Origin: Marinobacter segnicrescens
GTDB lineage: Bacteria; Pseudomonadota; Gammaproteobacteria; Pseudomonadales; Oleiphilaceae
DNA: 64,000 nucleotides
Direction: 5' to 3'
NCBI RefSeq assembly: GCF_900111555.1
Contig: NZ_FOHZ01000004.1
Location: 71,342-135,341, forward strand
Below, piece after piece: positions 44,112 to 55,902 of this stretch. Below the pieces are notes generated by a model. That model had not been told where the DNA came from. It ran no database searches and was given only the letters and a program-made list of their open reading frames with translations. Each line of letters begins with the position of its first letter. Position 1 is the first letter of the stretch. The translations under genes were made by a program, and so were the position numbers.

Positions 44112-46457
44112 TACGCGGTCTTCCTGTGTTTGGTTAGCCATTGCTGGCTGGCGGTCACCGCGCCCAGTACCCGCTCCGGGGTGGCGGGGGTGTCCAGGGG
44201 CGGGCTGTAGCGATAGTCGGTAAGGCTGGCCACCGCATCGCGCAGGGCGCTCCACACGGCGATACCCAGCATCAACGGTGGCTCGCCCACGGCCTTGGAG
44301 TGGAACACGGTGGCCTCGCGGTTGGGACTTTGTGGCAACAGGGCCACCCGCAGGTCCGGTGGGCAGTCGGATACCGCCGGAATCTTGTAGGTGGCGGGGC
44401 CGGTGGTCAGCAACCGGCCCTCGTCGCTGTATACCAGTTCCTCGGTGGTCAGCCAGCCCATGCCCTGCACGAAACCGCCTTCGATCTGGCCGATATCGAT
44501 TTCCGGGTTCAGGGAGCGACCCACGTCGTGGAGGATGTCGGTGCGTACCACCCGGTATTCCCCGGTGAGGGTGTCCACCACCACCTCGGAACAGGCGGCG
44601 CCGTTGGCGTAGTAGAGGAAAGGTCGACCGGTGCCGGTCTCCGGGTCGTAGTGGATCTTGGGGGTGGCGTAGAAGCCGGATGACCATAGGGGCACCCGGT
44701 TCATGTAAGCGCTCTGGATGAAGGTTTCCCAGGGCACTGCCTGGCCGCCGACGATCACCTGGTTGTCGGAAAAGCTGATCTGCTCTGGCGGAGTGGACCA
44801 GTGCTTCGCGGCGAACGCCACCAATCCTTCGATGATCTTCTCACAGGCATCCAGTGCTGCCATACCGTTGAGATCGGAGCCGGACGAGGCGGCTGTGGGT
44901 GAGGTGTTGGCCACCTTGTCGGTGCGGGTGGCGGTGACTTTGACCCGTTCCAGGTCCACCTGGAACGCAGAGGCCACCACCTGGGCCACCTTGATGTACA
45001 GGCCCTGGCCCATTTCTGTGCCACCGTGGTTCACCACGATGCTGCCGTCGGTGTAGATGTGCACCAGCGCGCCGGCCTGGTTCAGGTGCTTGGCGGTGAA
45101 GGAGATGCCGAACTTCACCGGGGTCAGCGCCAGGCCCCGTTTGAGCACCGGGCTGGCACGGTTGAAGGCGGTGATCTCCGCCCGGCGCTGGCGATAGTCG
45201 GAGCTTGCCTCCAGTTTTTCCATCAGTTCCGGCAGCACGTGCTGCTCCACCGTCTGGCCATAGTGGGTGGTGTCCCGCCCGGGCCGGTAGAGGTTGAGCT
45301 TGCGGATGTCGAGCGGGTCACGGTCCAGATGGCGGGCAATGTCGTCCATGGCCTGCTCGATGATCATCATGCCCTGGGGGCCGCCAAAACCCCGGAAGGC
45401 GGTGTTGGAGACCGTATGGGTCTTGCAGCGGTGCCCCACCACCCGAGCCTGGTCCAGGTAGTAGGCGTTATCGGCGTGGAACATGGCCCTGTCAACAATG
45501 GCGTCGGACAGGTCCGGGGAATAGCCACAACGGCCGGCTACCATAAGGTCGGCGCCGAGGATCAGGCCGTTGTCATCAAAGCCAATGTCATAGGTGTTGT
45601 AGAAGTCGTGGCGCTTGCCGGTCTGTACCATGTCGTCTGCCCTCGACAGCCGGTACTTCACCGGCCGCCCGGTGGCGTGGGCCAGCAAGGCCGCGACACA
45701 GGCCAGCGGTGCCGCCTGGGTTTCCTTGCCGCCGAAGCCGCCGCCCATGCGCCGGACCTCCGCCTGCACGTCGTGGATTGGCAGCCCCAGCACTTCCGCC
45801 ACCAGCTTCTGCACCTCCGAGGGGTGCTGGCTGGAGGTATGTACGAACATGCCGCCGTCTTCGGTGGGCTCGACCAGGCAGGCCTGGCCCTCCAGGTAGA
45901 AGTGCTCCTGGCCGCCGACATGCTGTTCGCCCTGCAGGCGATGAGGCGCTCCCGCCAGGGCACGGTCCGGCTCGCCCCGTTGCTGGGTCTGGCTGGGGCG
46001 TACGAAGAGTTGCTGCGCCAGGGCCTGTTCTACGGTTACCACGGCGTCCAGTGGCTCATATTCCACCGTCGCCAGTCGTGCTGCCTTGCGTGCGGCCTCG
46101 TGGCTGGTGGCGGCCACGGCGAAGATGGGCTGGCCGATGTGCTCCACGATATTGTCCGCCAGCACCAGGTCGCCGGGGAACACCGGACCGATGTCCAGGT
46201 GACCGGGTACGTCGTTCGCGGTGATCACGGCCACCACGCCGGGATAGTGTCGAACCGCCTCAAGGTCCATGGACAGGATGCGGGCGTGGGCCTGCTCGCT
46301 GTGGCCCACGGCGGCGTGGAGCAAGGCCTCAGGCATGGGCAGGTCGTCGATATAGCGGGCCTGGCCACTGACGTGTTTCCAGGCGCTGTCGTGCTTGACG
46401 CTGTGGCCAGCCAGGCCGCGGGCGGTATGGGCCGGCGTCGGAGTGTTCAGGGGCAGT

Positions 46458-46465
<8 letters not shown>
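44111..46465 (-). CDS. xdhB: Xanthine dehydrogenase molybdopterin-binding subunit
   Basis: A 784-residue catalytic subunit that hydroxylates hypoxanthine/xanthine to urate with the molybdenum cofactor. It shows AYIDD-like N-terminal motifs (ARYIDDLPMPE), RMGGGFGGKETQAA, AFRGFGGPQGM, GTEMGQGLYIKVAQV and the active-site Glu in VGEPPLMLG near the end. It overlaps xdhA by eight bases. It needs XdhC for cofactor loading. Confidence 0.97.
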
Positions 46466-47915
<1,450 letters not shown>

Positions 47916-48005
47916 GGCTCTCTCCGCTCGCAGGCTATTTGCGGGGTTTCACGGCTACCTTCCTTCCACTACAGGCAGGCATTCCGCTGCTTATGGGCCG
48001 GTTTC

Positions 48006-48022
48006 TGCAAAAATCTGACCAA
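48006..48022 (-). promoter_or_regulatory. Sigma-54-type promoter of the xdh operon
   Basis: On the minus strand TTGGTCAGATTTTTGCA fits TTGGCACG-N4-TTGCW. Its -24 element lies inside the RutR-like site 48015-48030, so bound regulator would compete with polymerase. Confidence 0.7.
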
Positions 48023-48030
48023 TTGGTTCA
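48015..48030. promoter_or_regulatory. RutR-like box overlapping the xdh promoter
   Basis: CTGACCAATTGGTTCA keeps the left half TGACCA and TGGT of the right half. It overlaps the -24 element of the xdh sigma-54-type promoter and lies 30 bases from the divergent one. Confidence 0.62.
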
Positions 48031-48059
48031 TTTAGCGGTTTTCCGGCTTTCGTTAACTA

Positions 48060-48076
48060 TTGGCAAGCATATTGCT
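48060..48076 (+). promoter_or_regulatory. Sigma-54-type promoter of the BMP-type ABC operon
   Basis: TTGGCAAGCATATTGCT differs from TTGGCACG-N4-TTGCT at a single fixed position, the best sigma-54 match in the window. It lies 76 bases before the ATG at 48152. Confidence 0.8.
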
Positions 48077-48090
48077 GACCCTTCAAATGT

Positions 48091-48104
48091 TGATTGGTTG
48101 GTCA
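48091..48104. promoter_or_regulatory. Half-conserved RutR-like site downstream of the ABC promoter
   Basis: TGATTG-GT-TGGTCA has one perfect half-site and a degenerate partner. It falls just after the expected transcription start, a repressor-like position. Confidence 0.45.
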
Positions 48105-48151
48105 GTTTATGAGCTGGCCAGACCTGGATGGATAACGAGAAGAGGCTGTGT

Positions 48152-49687
48152 ATGACTGCGGCGCTGCGCCTGAAACTGGAAAACATCGTCAAGGAATACC
48201 CGGGGTGCCGGGCCAACGATGGTATTGATCTGACGGTGGGCGCCGGGGAGATCCATGCACTGCTGGGCGAGAACGGTGCCGGCAAGAGCACGCTGATGAA
48301 GGTGATCTACGGGGTGGTGCAGCCGGACGAGGGGCGCATGATCTGGAATGGCCACCCGGTCACGGTGGACAGTCCGGCCCGGGCCCGGGAGATGGGTATT
48401 GGCATGGTGTTCCAGCACTTCTCCCTGTTCGAGACCCTGACCGTTGCAGAAAACATTGCGCTGGGCCTGCCCGCCGATGAGGCCCGTGACCGGCGCAAGC
48501 TGGACCAGCGTATCCGTGAGGTGTCCGGGCGTTATGGCATGGCGCTGGACCCCCGGCGCTACGTCAGCACCCTGTCGGTGGGCGAGCGTCAACGGGTGGA
48601 GATTGTTCGTTGTCTGATCCAGGAGAGCACCTTGCTGATCCTGGACGAACCTACTTCGGTGCTGACCCCGCAGGAAGTGACAGCCCTGTTTGCCACCCTC
48701 CGGCAGCTCTCGAGCGAGGGCTGCAGCATCCTGTTTATCAGTCACAAGCTGGAAGAGGTGCGCAGCCTGTGCCACAACGCCACCGTGCTGCGTCAGGGAA
48801 AAGTCAGCGGTGACTGCCGGCCTGGGGAGGTCTCTGCGGCGGATATTGCGCGCCTGATGGTGGGCGACGACACACCCATTTCCACGCAGGTTTCTGCTGC
48901 ACAGACTGGCGATGTGTTGCTGGATGTACGCAACCTTGGCTGCAAGAGCCGGGCCCCCTTCGGTACCAGTCTCACGGATGTGAACTTTCAACTGCGCCAG
49001 GGTGAAATAGTCGGTATTGCCGGGGTTGCCGGAAATGGTCAGGACGAATTGCTCAAGGCCCTGTCAGGGGAAATCCGCGCGGACTGGGGAGAGATTGAGC
49101 TCGACGGCGTCAGGATGAATGCCCTGTCTCCTGGGCAGCGCCGCAAGCTGGGTGTTGCCATTGTACCGGAGGAGCGCCTCGGCCGGGGTGCGGTACCGGG
49201 GATGTCCCTGGCGGAGAATGCCCTGCTTACCGCCTCCGGGCAGGACCTGGTGGGCCGTGGCATGATCCGTTTCGGCCGGGTGCGCAGTTTCTCCCGCGAG
49301 GTAATCCGTCGCTTTGGTGTGCGCTGTATCGGCGAGGACAGCACCGCCGCGAGCCTGTCCGGGGGCAACCTGCAGAAATACATTATTGGCCGGGAGGCGC
49401 TGCAGAATCCGCGCATGCTGGTGGCGTCCCATCCCACCTGGGGCGTGGACGTGGGCTCGGCGGTGGCCATCCATGAAGCACTGGTGGCGCTGAGGGATGA
49501 GGGTGCCTCGATCCTGCTGGTCTCCGAGGACCTGGATGAGCTGTTCCAGCTGTGCAGCCGAATCGGCGCCCTCTGCCAGGGCCGCCTGTCGCCACTGGCA
49601 CGCACTGCAGAGCTGAGCATCGAGCAACTGGGTGAGTGGATGGCGGGTGGTTTCGGCAGCGCGGAGGCTACCCATGCTGCTGCTTGA
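48152..49687 (+). CDS. BMP-type ABC transporter ATP-binding protein
   Basis: A 511-residue protein with two ABC domains. The first is canonical (Walker A GENGAGKST, signature LSVGERQRVEIV, Walker B LLILDEPT). The second is degenerate (GVAGNGQDEL and ASHPTWGVDVGSA in place of Walker motifs, with LSGGNLQKYIIGRE intact), as in nucleoside importers of the YufO/NupA type. The ATG at 48152 with AAGAGG upstream is preferred over 48128. It overlaps the permease gene by 14 bases. The receptor is probably the BMP protein encoded at 30525. Confidence 0.93.
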   Translation: MTAALRLKLENIVKEYPGCRANDGIDLTVGAGEIHALLGENGAGKSTLMKVIYGVVQPDEGRMIWNGHPVTVDSPARAREMGIGMVFQHFSLFETLTVAENIALGLPADEARDRRKLDQRIREVSGRYGMALDPRRYVSTLSVGERQRVEIVRCLIQESTLLILDEPTSVLTPQEVTALFATLRQLSSEGCSILFISHKLEEVRSLCHNATVLRQGKVSGDCRPGEVSAADIARLMVGDDTPISTQVSAAQTGDVLLDVRNLGCKSRAPFGTSLTDVNFQLRQGEIVGIAGVAGNGQDELLKALSGEIRADWGEIELDGVRMNALSPGQRRKLGVAIVPEERLGRGAVPGMSLAENALLTASGQDLVGRGMIRFGRVRSFSREVIRRFGVRCIGEDSTAASLSGGNLQKYIIGREALQNPRMLVASHPTWGVDVGSAVAIHEALVALRDEGASILLVSEDLDELFQLCSRIGALCQGRLSPLARTAELSIEQLGEWMAGGFGSAEATHAAA

Positions 49688-50780
49688 ACGTCGCCCCGTG
49701 GATTCCTCCCTGATGCGCTGGGCCTCCCCGGTGCTGGCCCTGGTGCTGACAGTCATGACCGGTTTCGTGCTGTTCCTGGCCATGGGCAAGGACCCGGTGG
49801 AAGGGCTGACCTTTTTCTTTATCACCCCCATCAGCGATCTGATCGGCCTGGCGGAGTTGGGCCTGAAAATGGCACCCCTGCTGCTGTGTGCGGCGGGCCT
49901 GACCGTGTGTTATCGGGCCAAGGTCTGGAACATCGGTGCCGAAGGGCACTTCCTGATGGGTGCCCTGGGGGCCAGTGCGGTGGCGGTTCAGCTGATGGAC
50001 ATGTCCGGCTTTTGGGTGCTGCCCGTCGTGCTGGTGGCGGGCATCCTGGCGGGCATGCTGTGGGCCGCGATTGCCGCGGGTCTGAAGACCCACCTGCACT
50101 GCAATGAAATCCTGACCACGATCATGCTCAACTACATTGCCCTGAATCTGCTGCTGTATGCGGTTCACGGTCCCCTCAAGGACCCTTACGGCTTTGGCTT
50201 CCCGCAATCGGTCATGTTCGCTGAGTCTGCATTGTTGCCGGACCTGATTCCCGGAACCCGCCTCCATCTGGGGCTGGCGTTTGGTCTGCTCGCGGCGGTA
50301 AGCGTGTGGGTTCTGTTCGCGCGCAGCTTCATCGGTTTCCAGCTCAATGTGGTCGGGCAGGATCAGCGCGCCGCTGCCTTCGCCGGCTTTGGCGCCCGGC
50401 GTCTGACCTGGTTCGCCTTCCTCGTCGGTGGCGCCACCGCTGGCCTGGCTGGTGCCTCGGAAGTTACCGGCCCGATCGGTCAGTTGGTGCCCCAGGTATC
50501 CCCGGGCTACGGCTACACCGCGATCATTGTGGTGTTCCTTGGTCGGATGCACGCCCTCGGCATCATTGCTGCCAGTGCGCTGCTGGCATTGACCTTTATC
50601 GGCGGTGAGATGCTGCAGATCGCCATGAACATGCCCAAGGCTGTTACCGGGTTATTCCAGGGCTTGTTGCTGTTCTACCTGCTGACCTGTGACGCCTTTA
50701 TCCATTACCGGGTACGACTCCGCGCGCCGGTACGCAAACCCACTCGTGTAGCAGCACCTGCTGCCACCCAGGAGGCGTGA
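49674..50780 (+). CDS. BMP-type ABC transporter permease 1
   Basis: A 368-residue inner-membrane permease with eight to ten helices of the branched-chain/BMP class (ETSGF-free first helix, then CAAGLTVCYRAKVWNIGAEG, the typical IGAEGHFLMG loop and LNYIALNLL). It pairs with the next permease to form the nucleoside/purine channel. The start at 49674 follows GGAGGCTACCC. Confidence 0.93.
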   Translation: MLLLERRPVDSSLMRWASPVLALVLTVMTGFVLFLAMGKDPVEGLTFFFITPISDLIGLAELGLKMAPLLLCAAGLTVCYRAKVWNIGAEGHFLMGALGASAVAVQLMDMSGFWVLPVVLVAGILAGMLWAAIAAGLKTHLHCNEILTTIMLNYIALNLLLYAVHGPLKDPYGFGFPQSVMFAESALLPDLIPGTRLHLGLAFGLLAAVSVWVLFARSFIGFQLNVVGQDQRAAAFAGFGARRLTWFAFLVGGATAGLAGASEVTGPIGQLVPQVSPGYGYTAIIVVFLGRMHALGIIAASALLALTFIGGEMLQIAMNMPKAVTGLFQGLLLFYLLTCDAFIHYRVRLRAPVRKPTRVAAPAATQEA

Positions 50781-50781
50781 A

Positions 50782-51702
50782 ATGGAGCTGCTGACCAACA
50801 TCCTGGCGGCCATGGTGGTGGCGGGCACACCGCTGTTGCTGGTGGCCTTGGGCGAATTGATCTGCGAGCGCTCCGGCGTCCTCAACCTGGGGCAGGAGGG
50901 CATGATGCTGATGGGCGCGGTGGCCGGTTTCGTGGTGGCGTTGACCACTGGCAGCCTGGCCGTGGCGGTATTTGCTTCAGTGTTCGCCGGCATCGGTATG
51001 GCCCTGCTGTTCGCTTTGATGGCCGTTACCCTGGCCGCCAACCAGTACGCCGCGGGACTGGCTCTGACCATCTTTGGCACCGGCCTGAGTGCTTTCGTGG
51101 GGGCCGGTTTTGTGGGGGAATCCATCGACGGTTTCGAACGGGTGGCGATTCCCCTGCTCAGTGACATTCCGGTGATCGGACGCGTGCTGTTCCACCAGGA
51201 CCTGCTGGTCTATTTCTCGCTGGTGGTCTTTGCCGGGATCTGGCTGTTCCTGCACCACAGCCGTGGCGGCCTGTTGCTGCGCGCTGTCGGTGAGGATCCA
51301 GACGCCGCCAATGCCAATGGTCTCAAGGTGCTGGTGGTCCGCTACCTGGCGGTGGCTTTCGGCGGCGGCATGGCCGGACTGGCCGGGGCCTACCTGTCAC
51401 TGGCCTATACCCCCATGTGGACCGAGAACATGACCGCCGGTCGCGGCTGGATCGCCCTGGCGCTGGTGGTGTTTGCCACCTGGCGCCCGGAACGGGTGCT
51501 GATAGGCGCGTGGCTGTTCGGCGCGGCCAGCATCCTGCACCTGGTGCTGCAGGGCCTGGGCTGGCGGGCCTCCACAGAGCTGCTGGCGATGCTGCCCTAC
51601 GTGGTCACCATCCTGATGCTCGTGCTGCTGTCCTGGAACCCGGCCAGAACCCGTTTGAATACCCCGCTTTCACTAGGCCAGCCCTATCGACCGGGGCGCT
51701 GA
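50782..51702 (+). CDS. BMP-type ABC transporter permease 2
   Basis: A 306-residue inner-membrane permease with the family segment ERSGVLNLGQEGMMLMGA and GLALTIFGTGLSAFVG. It begins two bases after permease 1 and completes the transporter. Uptake of nucleosides or purine bases is inferred from family and from the surrounding purine pathway. Confidence 0.93.
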   Translation: MELLTNILAAMVVAGTPLLLVALGELICERSGVLNLGQEGMMLMGAVAGFVVALTTGSLAVAVFASVFAGIGMALLFALMAVTLAANQYAAGLALTIFGTGLSAFVGAGFVGESIDGFERVAIPLLSDIPVIGRVLFHQDLLVYFSLVVFAGIWLFLHHSRGGLLLRAVGEDPDAANANGLKVLVVRYLAVAFGGGMAGLAGAYLSLAYTPMWTENMTAGRGWIALALVVFATWRPERVLIGAWLFGAASILHLVLQGLGWRASTELLAMLPYVVTILMLVLLSWNPARTRLNTPLSLGQPYRPGR

Positions 51703-51805
51703 GATGTGCGGGAGCCCGCTTTCCAACAATAACGTTCAACCCCTTTGCCAACGATGACCAGAAAAGCAAGAAACCAGAAAAGAGCGCAACCACAGAGGTA
51801 ATACC

Positions 51806-52564
51806 ATGAATGCATTTCGTAAGACACTGATCGCCGGCTGCATCGCTGCCGCTTCCTTTGCACCCGCTGCCCATGCCGAGAAGTTCTTCGGTTCGTCCAG
51901 CGTTTCCATCCTGCACAGTAACCAGTATGAAGGGTTCGGGGGAGAAGAGTACGAGGCGACGTATTTCACCTTCGAGAATGCCACCGCGCACAACTGGGGC
52001 GGCACCTTCTTCTTCATCGACCGTGACCAGGGGCAGGGTGGTGCCGAGGGCACCGACAACGTGTACGGTGAATTTGCGCCCACTCTGAGCGGCAGCTGGC
52101 TGACCGGTTCCGACCTCAGCTTCGGTCCGGTCAAGGATGTCTTCCTGGCAGGCCAGTATGAGTTTGGTGGTGGTACCGAGGTGAACAACTACATGGGTGG
52201 TTTTGGCCTGGCCTGGAACGTACCTGGCTTCCTGTACTTCAACACCTCTTTCTACTACGTGGACAACGAGCAGATCAACGACGACCTGCAGATGACTGTC
52301 ACCTGGGCCGCGCCGTTCGAGATCGGGCCCGCCCGCTTCCTGATCGATGGCTACATTGACTGGTCCACCGCCGAAGCTGACCACGCCTCTGAGTTCCAGT
52401 TCACGCCGCAGATCAAGCTGGATGTCAGCAACTTCTGGGGTGAACCCGGCAAGCTCTACGCCGGTGTTGAGTACCAGTATTGGAACAACAAGTTCGGCGT
52501 GGGTGACGACAATGTCATGGACACCCAGAGCTCTGTCAGCGCATTGGTGAAATTCCACTTTTGA
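51806..52564 (+). CDS. Tsx-like nucleoside-specific outer-membrane channel
   Basis: A 252-residue protein with a signal peptide (cleavage near PAAHA, residue about 24), alternating beta-strand pattern and a terminal aromatic residue (ALVKFHF), all typical of outer-membrane barrels. It fits the Tsx family (FTFENATAHNWGGTFFFID, VYGEFAPTLS). It would let nucleosides or purines into the periplasm for the BMP system encoded upstream. The start at 51806 follows AGAGGTAATACC. Confidence 0.88.
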   Translation: MNAFRKTLIAGCIAAASFAPAAHAEKFFGSSSVSILHSNQYEGFGGEEYEATYFTFENATAHNWGGTFFFIDRDQGQGGAEGTDNVYGEFAPTLSGSWLTGSDLSFGPVKDVFLAGQYEFGGGTEVNNYMGGFGLAWNVPGFLYFNTSFYYVDNEQINDDLQMTVTWAAPFEIGPARFLIDGYIDWSTAEADHASEFQFTPQIKLDVSNFWGEPGKLYAGVEYQYWNNKFGVGDDNVMDTQSSVSALVKFHF

Positions 52565-52573
52565 TCCGTCACG

Positions 52574-52604
52574 GGAGTCCGGCAGAATCATTCTGTCGGA
52601 CTCC
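52574..52604 (+). terminator. Hairpin after the Tsx-like gene
   Basis: A 14-bp stem (GGAGTCCGGCAGAA/TTCTGTCGGACTCC, one wobble pair) with a 3-base loop and no T-tract. It may reduce read-through into the regulator gene or protect the tsx message. Confidence 0.6.
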
Positions 52605-52633
52605 TGAACAAATGGACAACAAGTGAGAAGCCA

Positions 52634-53317
52634 ATGACCAAGCAACCAGTCGCAGACGCTCCCACCCATCATGGGAACCCCGGCAATGGCCGCAAGTACC
52701 GCCCGGGGCGGATCCGGGAGCGAAACAGGGAAAAGATCCTGCAGGCTGCGGAGCAGGAATTTGCCCAGCACGGCTACAAGGGCGCCACGATCCAGAACAT
52801 TGCAGAGCGGGCGGGTTTGCCCAAATCCAACGTGCTGTACTACTTCAGCAACAAGAAGCGCATGTACAGCGCCATGTTCGATGACATCCTGGCGCGCTGG
52901 AACAAGGTGTTCACCGATATCCGGCCCGAAGACGATCCGGCGGTGGCCCTGTCTACCTTCATCCGTACCAAGGTGGAGATGTCACGGCGCTATCCATTGG
53001 CTTCCCGGTTGTTCGCCATGGAAATCATCCAGGGTGCGCCGTTCCTGCTCGATCACCTGCGTACCAACATGCGCGAGTGGGTGCGCGGTCGTGCCGAGGT
53101 CATGCAGCAGTGGATCGACGACGGCCGCATGACCCCGGTGGACCCTGTGCAGCTGATTTTCCTGATCTGGTCATCCACACAACATTACGCTGACTTCCAG
53201 GTACAGATCTTGATGGTGGAAAACAAGGCCGAGTATGAGAAGCGTGACTTCGACCATGCGGCCGATTTCCTCGTCGAGGTGATCCTGCGGGGCTGCGGTC
53301 TGGAAAAACCGACATGA
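52634..53317 (+). CDS. RutR-like TetR-family regulator
   Basis: A 227-residue regulator. The N-terminal HTH spans about residues 28-75 (ILQAAEQEFAQHGYKGAT, AERAGLPKSNVLYYFSNK). The ligand domain closely follows E. coli RutR (RRYPLASRLFAMEIIQGAP and DPVQLIFLIWSSTQHYADF). RutR senses uracil/thymine and also acts on purine genes. TGACCA-N2-TGGTCA sites occur at four places before purine genes in this window. The effector here could be a purine or pyrimidine. Its stop overlaps puuE by four bases. Confidence 0.9.
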   Translation: MTKQPVADAPTHHGNPGNGRKYRPGRIRERNREKILQAAEQEFAQHGYKGATIQNIAERAGLPKSNVLYYFSNKKRMYSAMFDDILARWNKVFTDIRPEDDPAVALSTFIRTKVEMSRRYPLASRLFAMEIIQGAPFLLDHLRTNMREWVRGRAEVMQQWIDDGRMTPVDPVQLIFLIWSSTQHYADFQVQILMVENKAEYEKRDFDHAADFLVEVILRGCGLEKPT

Positions 53318-54246
53318 ATCAATGCGACACTTATCCGAGGGACATGCGGGGTTATGGCAGGAATCCCCCCCATGCCCAATGGCCGGGCAACGCCCGGGTG
53401 GCGGTCCAGTTTGTCCTCAACTACGAGGAAGGTGGCGAGAACTGCGTGCTCCACGGCGATGAGTATTCCGAAACCTTCCTGTCCGACATCATTGGCGCCG
53501 AGGCCTATCGCGACCGGCATATGAGCATGGAGTCACTGTATGAATATGGCTCCCGCGCCGGGGTCTGGCGCATCCTGGGAGAGTTCCGCAAGCGGCAACT
53601 GCCGTTGACGATCTTTGGCGTCACCATGGCCATGGCCCGTAATCCGGAGGCGGTAAAGGCCTTTATCGACGACGGGCACGAGATTGCCTGTCATGGCATG
53701 CGCTGGATCCACTACCAGGACATGAGCGAGTCCGAAGAGCTCCGCTATATGGAGTTGGCAATCGAACAGCACACCCGGTTGACCGGCAAGCCGCCGCTGG
53801 GCTGGTATACCGGGCGCGACAGTCCCAACACCCGCCGTCTGCTGCTAGAGCAGGGCGGCTTCGAATACGACAGTGACTATTATGGGGACGACCTGCCGTT
53901 CTGGACCACGGTCACCATGCGTGACGGCGCACAGGAGCCCCATCTGGTCGTGCCCTACACCCTGGAAGCCAATGACATGCGCTTCACCTCGCCCCAGGGC
54001 TTCAATGCCGGTGAGCAGTTCTTTCAGTACCTGAAGGACAGTTTCGATGTGCTCTACGAGGAAGGGGACCAGGTCCCGAAAATGATGTCCGTGGGGCTTC
54101 ACTGCCGCATTGTCGGCCGCCCCGGCCGTTTCCGGGCGCTGCAGCGCTTCCTTGATTACATCCAGCAACATGACCGGGTCTGGGTGTGCCGGCGCATTGA
54201 TATCGCCCGCCACTGGAAACAGGTGCACCCCTACCAACCCGTTTGA
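53314..54246 (+). CDS. puuE: Allantoinase PuuE
   Basis: A 310-residue cytoplasmic enzyme of the polysaccharide-deacetylase fold that hydrolyses allantoin to allantoate. The opening motifs [17 protein letters not shown] and [15 protein letters not shown] are typical, as are [14 protein letters not shown] and [14 protein letters not shown]. It overlaps the RutR-like gene by four bases and is followed by allantoicase, so the two act in sequence. It replaces a DAL1/AllB-type allantoinase. Confidence 0.95.
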   Translation: MNQCDTYPRDMRGYGRNPPHAQWPGNARVAVQFVLNYEEGGENCVLHGDEYSETFLSDIIGAEAYRDRHMSMESLYEYGSRAGVWRILGEFRKRQLPLTIFGVTMAMARNPEAVKAFIDDGHEIACHGMRWIHYQDMSESEELRYMELAIEQHTRLTGKPPLGWYTGRDSPNTRRLLLEQGGFEYDSDYYGDDLPFWTTVTMRDGAQEPHLVVPYTLEANDMRFTSPQGFNAGEQFFQYLKDSFDVLYEEGDQVPKMMSVGLHCRIVGRPGRFRALQRFLDYIQQHDRVWVCRRIDIARHWKQVHPYQPV

Positions 54247-54262
54247 TACCGGAGCAACATCA

Positions 54263-55291
54263 ATGACCAATGCCGTTGTGGCCCCCCTCGTCGAGGGGCC
54301 TGATTTTACCCGCCAGGGCCTGAACCTGACGGATGGCAGCCTGGGCGCGGAAGTGATCCGGGTGACGGATGAATTCTTCGCTTCCCGGGAGCGCATGCTC
54401 AACCCGGAGCAACCGGTATTCTACCCGGACCGCTACGACGAGCATGGCAAGTGGATGGACGGATGGGAAACCCGCCGCCGCCGAACCACCGGACATGACT
54501 GGTGCATCGTGCGCCTGGCCATGCCCGGCGTGCTGATGGGGGTGGATTTTGACACCAGCTTCTTTACAGGGAACTTTCCTCCGGCGGCTTCCCTGGAAGC
54601 CTGTTTCAGTCCCGGTGGCGAGCCGGACGAACACGGTGACTGGCAGCCCCTGGTGCCGGCCACCGAGCTCAAGGGCAATGAGCATCGCTTCTGCGCCATA
54701 GACTGCGAGCAGCCCTTTACCCATGTGCGGGTGCAGATCTTTCCGGATGGCGGCCTGGCCAGGCTGCGAGTGTACGGCAAGCCGTTCTGCGACTGGTCGA
54801 CCCTGGCAGCAGGTCAGTCCCTGAACCTGCTGGCCCTGGAATATGGCGCCGACCAGGTGGACCAGGCCTGGAGCGACGCCCACTACGGCGAGCCCCGCAA
54901 GCTGCTGCGCCCGGGCCGGGGGATCAACATGGGCGACGGCTGGGAAACCCGCCGGCGCCGGGAACCCGGCAATGACTGGTGCATCCTGGCCCTCGGCCAC
55001 AAGGGCATTGCCGAGCGCATCGAGGTGGATACCGCCCACTTCAAGGGCAACTTTCCGGCGGCCTGCTCGATCCAGGCAGCTTGTGTCGGATCAAACGAGG
55101 GTATCGGCCGCTCCCTGATTACCCAAAGCATGTTCTGGCACACCCTGCTGGACGCGCAGCCGCTGACTGCTGACAGCATCCATGAATTCAGCGAGCTGAA
55201 TGACCTGGGGCCGATCACCCATATCCGGTTCAACATGATTCCGGACGGTGGCGTCAGCCGGGTGCGCCTGTTCGGGAAGCCCGTGTCATGA
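54263..55291 (+). CDS. alc: Allantoicase
   Basis: A 342-residue enzyme that splits allantoate into ureidoglycolate and urea. It has two homologous allantoicase repeats, visible as [10 protein letters not shown]...HDWCIV (about residue 70) and [10 protein letters not shown]...NDWCIL (about residue 230), each followed by a GNFPxA segment. The start at 54263 follows GGAGCAACATCA. It overlaps allA by four bases. Confidence 0.96.
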   Translation: MTNAVVAPLVEGPDFTRQGLNLTDGSLGAEVIRVTDEFFASRERMLNPEQPVFYPDRYDEHGKWMDGWETRRRRTTGHDWCIVRLAMPGVLMGVDFDTSFFTGNFPPAASLEACFSPGGEPDEHGDWQPLVPATELKGNEHRFCAIDCEQPFTHVRVQIFPDGGLARLRVYGKPFCDWSTLAAGQSLNLLALEYGADQVDQAWSDAHYGEPRKLLRPGRGINMGDGWETRRRREPGNDWCILALGHKGIAERIEVDTAHFKGNFPAACSIQAACVGSNEGIGRSLITQSMFWHTLLDAQPLTADSIHEFSELNDLGPITHIRFNMIPDGGVSRVRLFGKPVS

Positions 55292-55791
55292 GCACACCCC
55301 GGGAAATCATCGCCGAACCCCTGACGCGGGAAGCTTTCACTCGCTTTGGTGAGGTCATTGATACCCGGGGCGCTGATGCATTCCCCATAAACCAGGGCCG
55401 CACTGAACGGTTCCACGCCCTGGCCGGCGTGGAACTCCTGGGTGATGATTGCCGGGCCATTTTGTCCATCTTCCGGGGCCAACCCCTCGAGCCCCTGCAA
55501 ATCACCCTGATGGAGCGCCACCCACTGGGTAGCCAGGCGTTCGTGCCCATCAACAACCAACCCTTCCTGGCGGTGGTGGCGCCCCCTGGCGATTTTGATG
55601 AATCCGCCATTCGCGTATTCCTCGTCCGTGGTAGCCAGGGCCTGAACTACCGGGCCGGTACCTGGCACGCGCCCTTGCTGCCCCTGTTCCCTGACTCGGA
55701 CTACCTGGTGGTGGACCGCCAGGGGCAGGGTGACAATTGTGATGAAACCCTGTTGACGATACCGGTGCGCCCGATACTGCCAACGTCCTGA
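55288..55791 (+). CDS. allA: Ureidoglycolate lyase
   Basis: A 167-residue cupin-like enzyme that converts ureidoglycolate to glyoxylate and urea. Family features include [13 protein letters not shown] at the N-terminus, [20 protein letters not shown] and a [11 protein letters not shown] metal-site stretch. With XdhABC, PuuD, HiuH, UraD, PuuE and Alc it completes the route from purine base to glyoxylate and urea. Confidence 0.95.
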   Translation: MSTPREIIAEPLTREAFTRFGEVIDTRGADAFPINQGRTERFHALAGVELLGDDCRAILSIFRGQPLEPLQITLMERHPLGSQAFVPINNQPFLAVVAPPGDFDESAIRVFLVRGSQGLNYRAGTWHAPLLPLFPDSDYLVVDRQGQGDNCDETLLTIPVRPILPTS

Positions 55792-55902
55792 TTTCTGCCA
55801 ATGCCCTATAGCCTCCCTCCAACAACAAAAACAGGGAACTCAAAAGTGGGCACCTGCCAAACGGCCGGTTAGCCCTTGTGACTGTGTGCAAGGAGAGAGT
55901 GT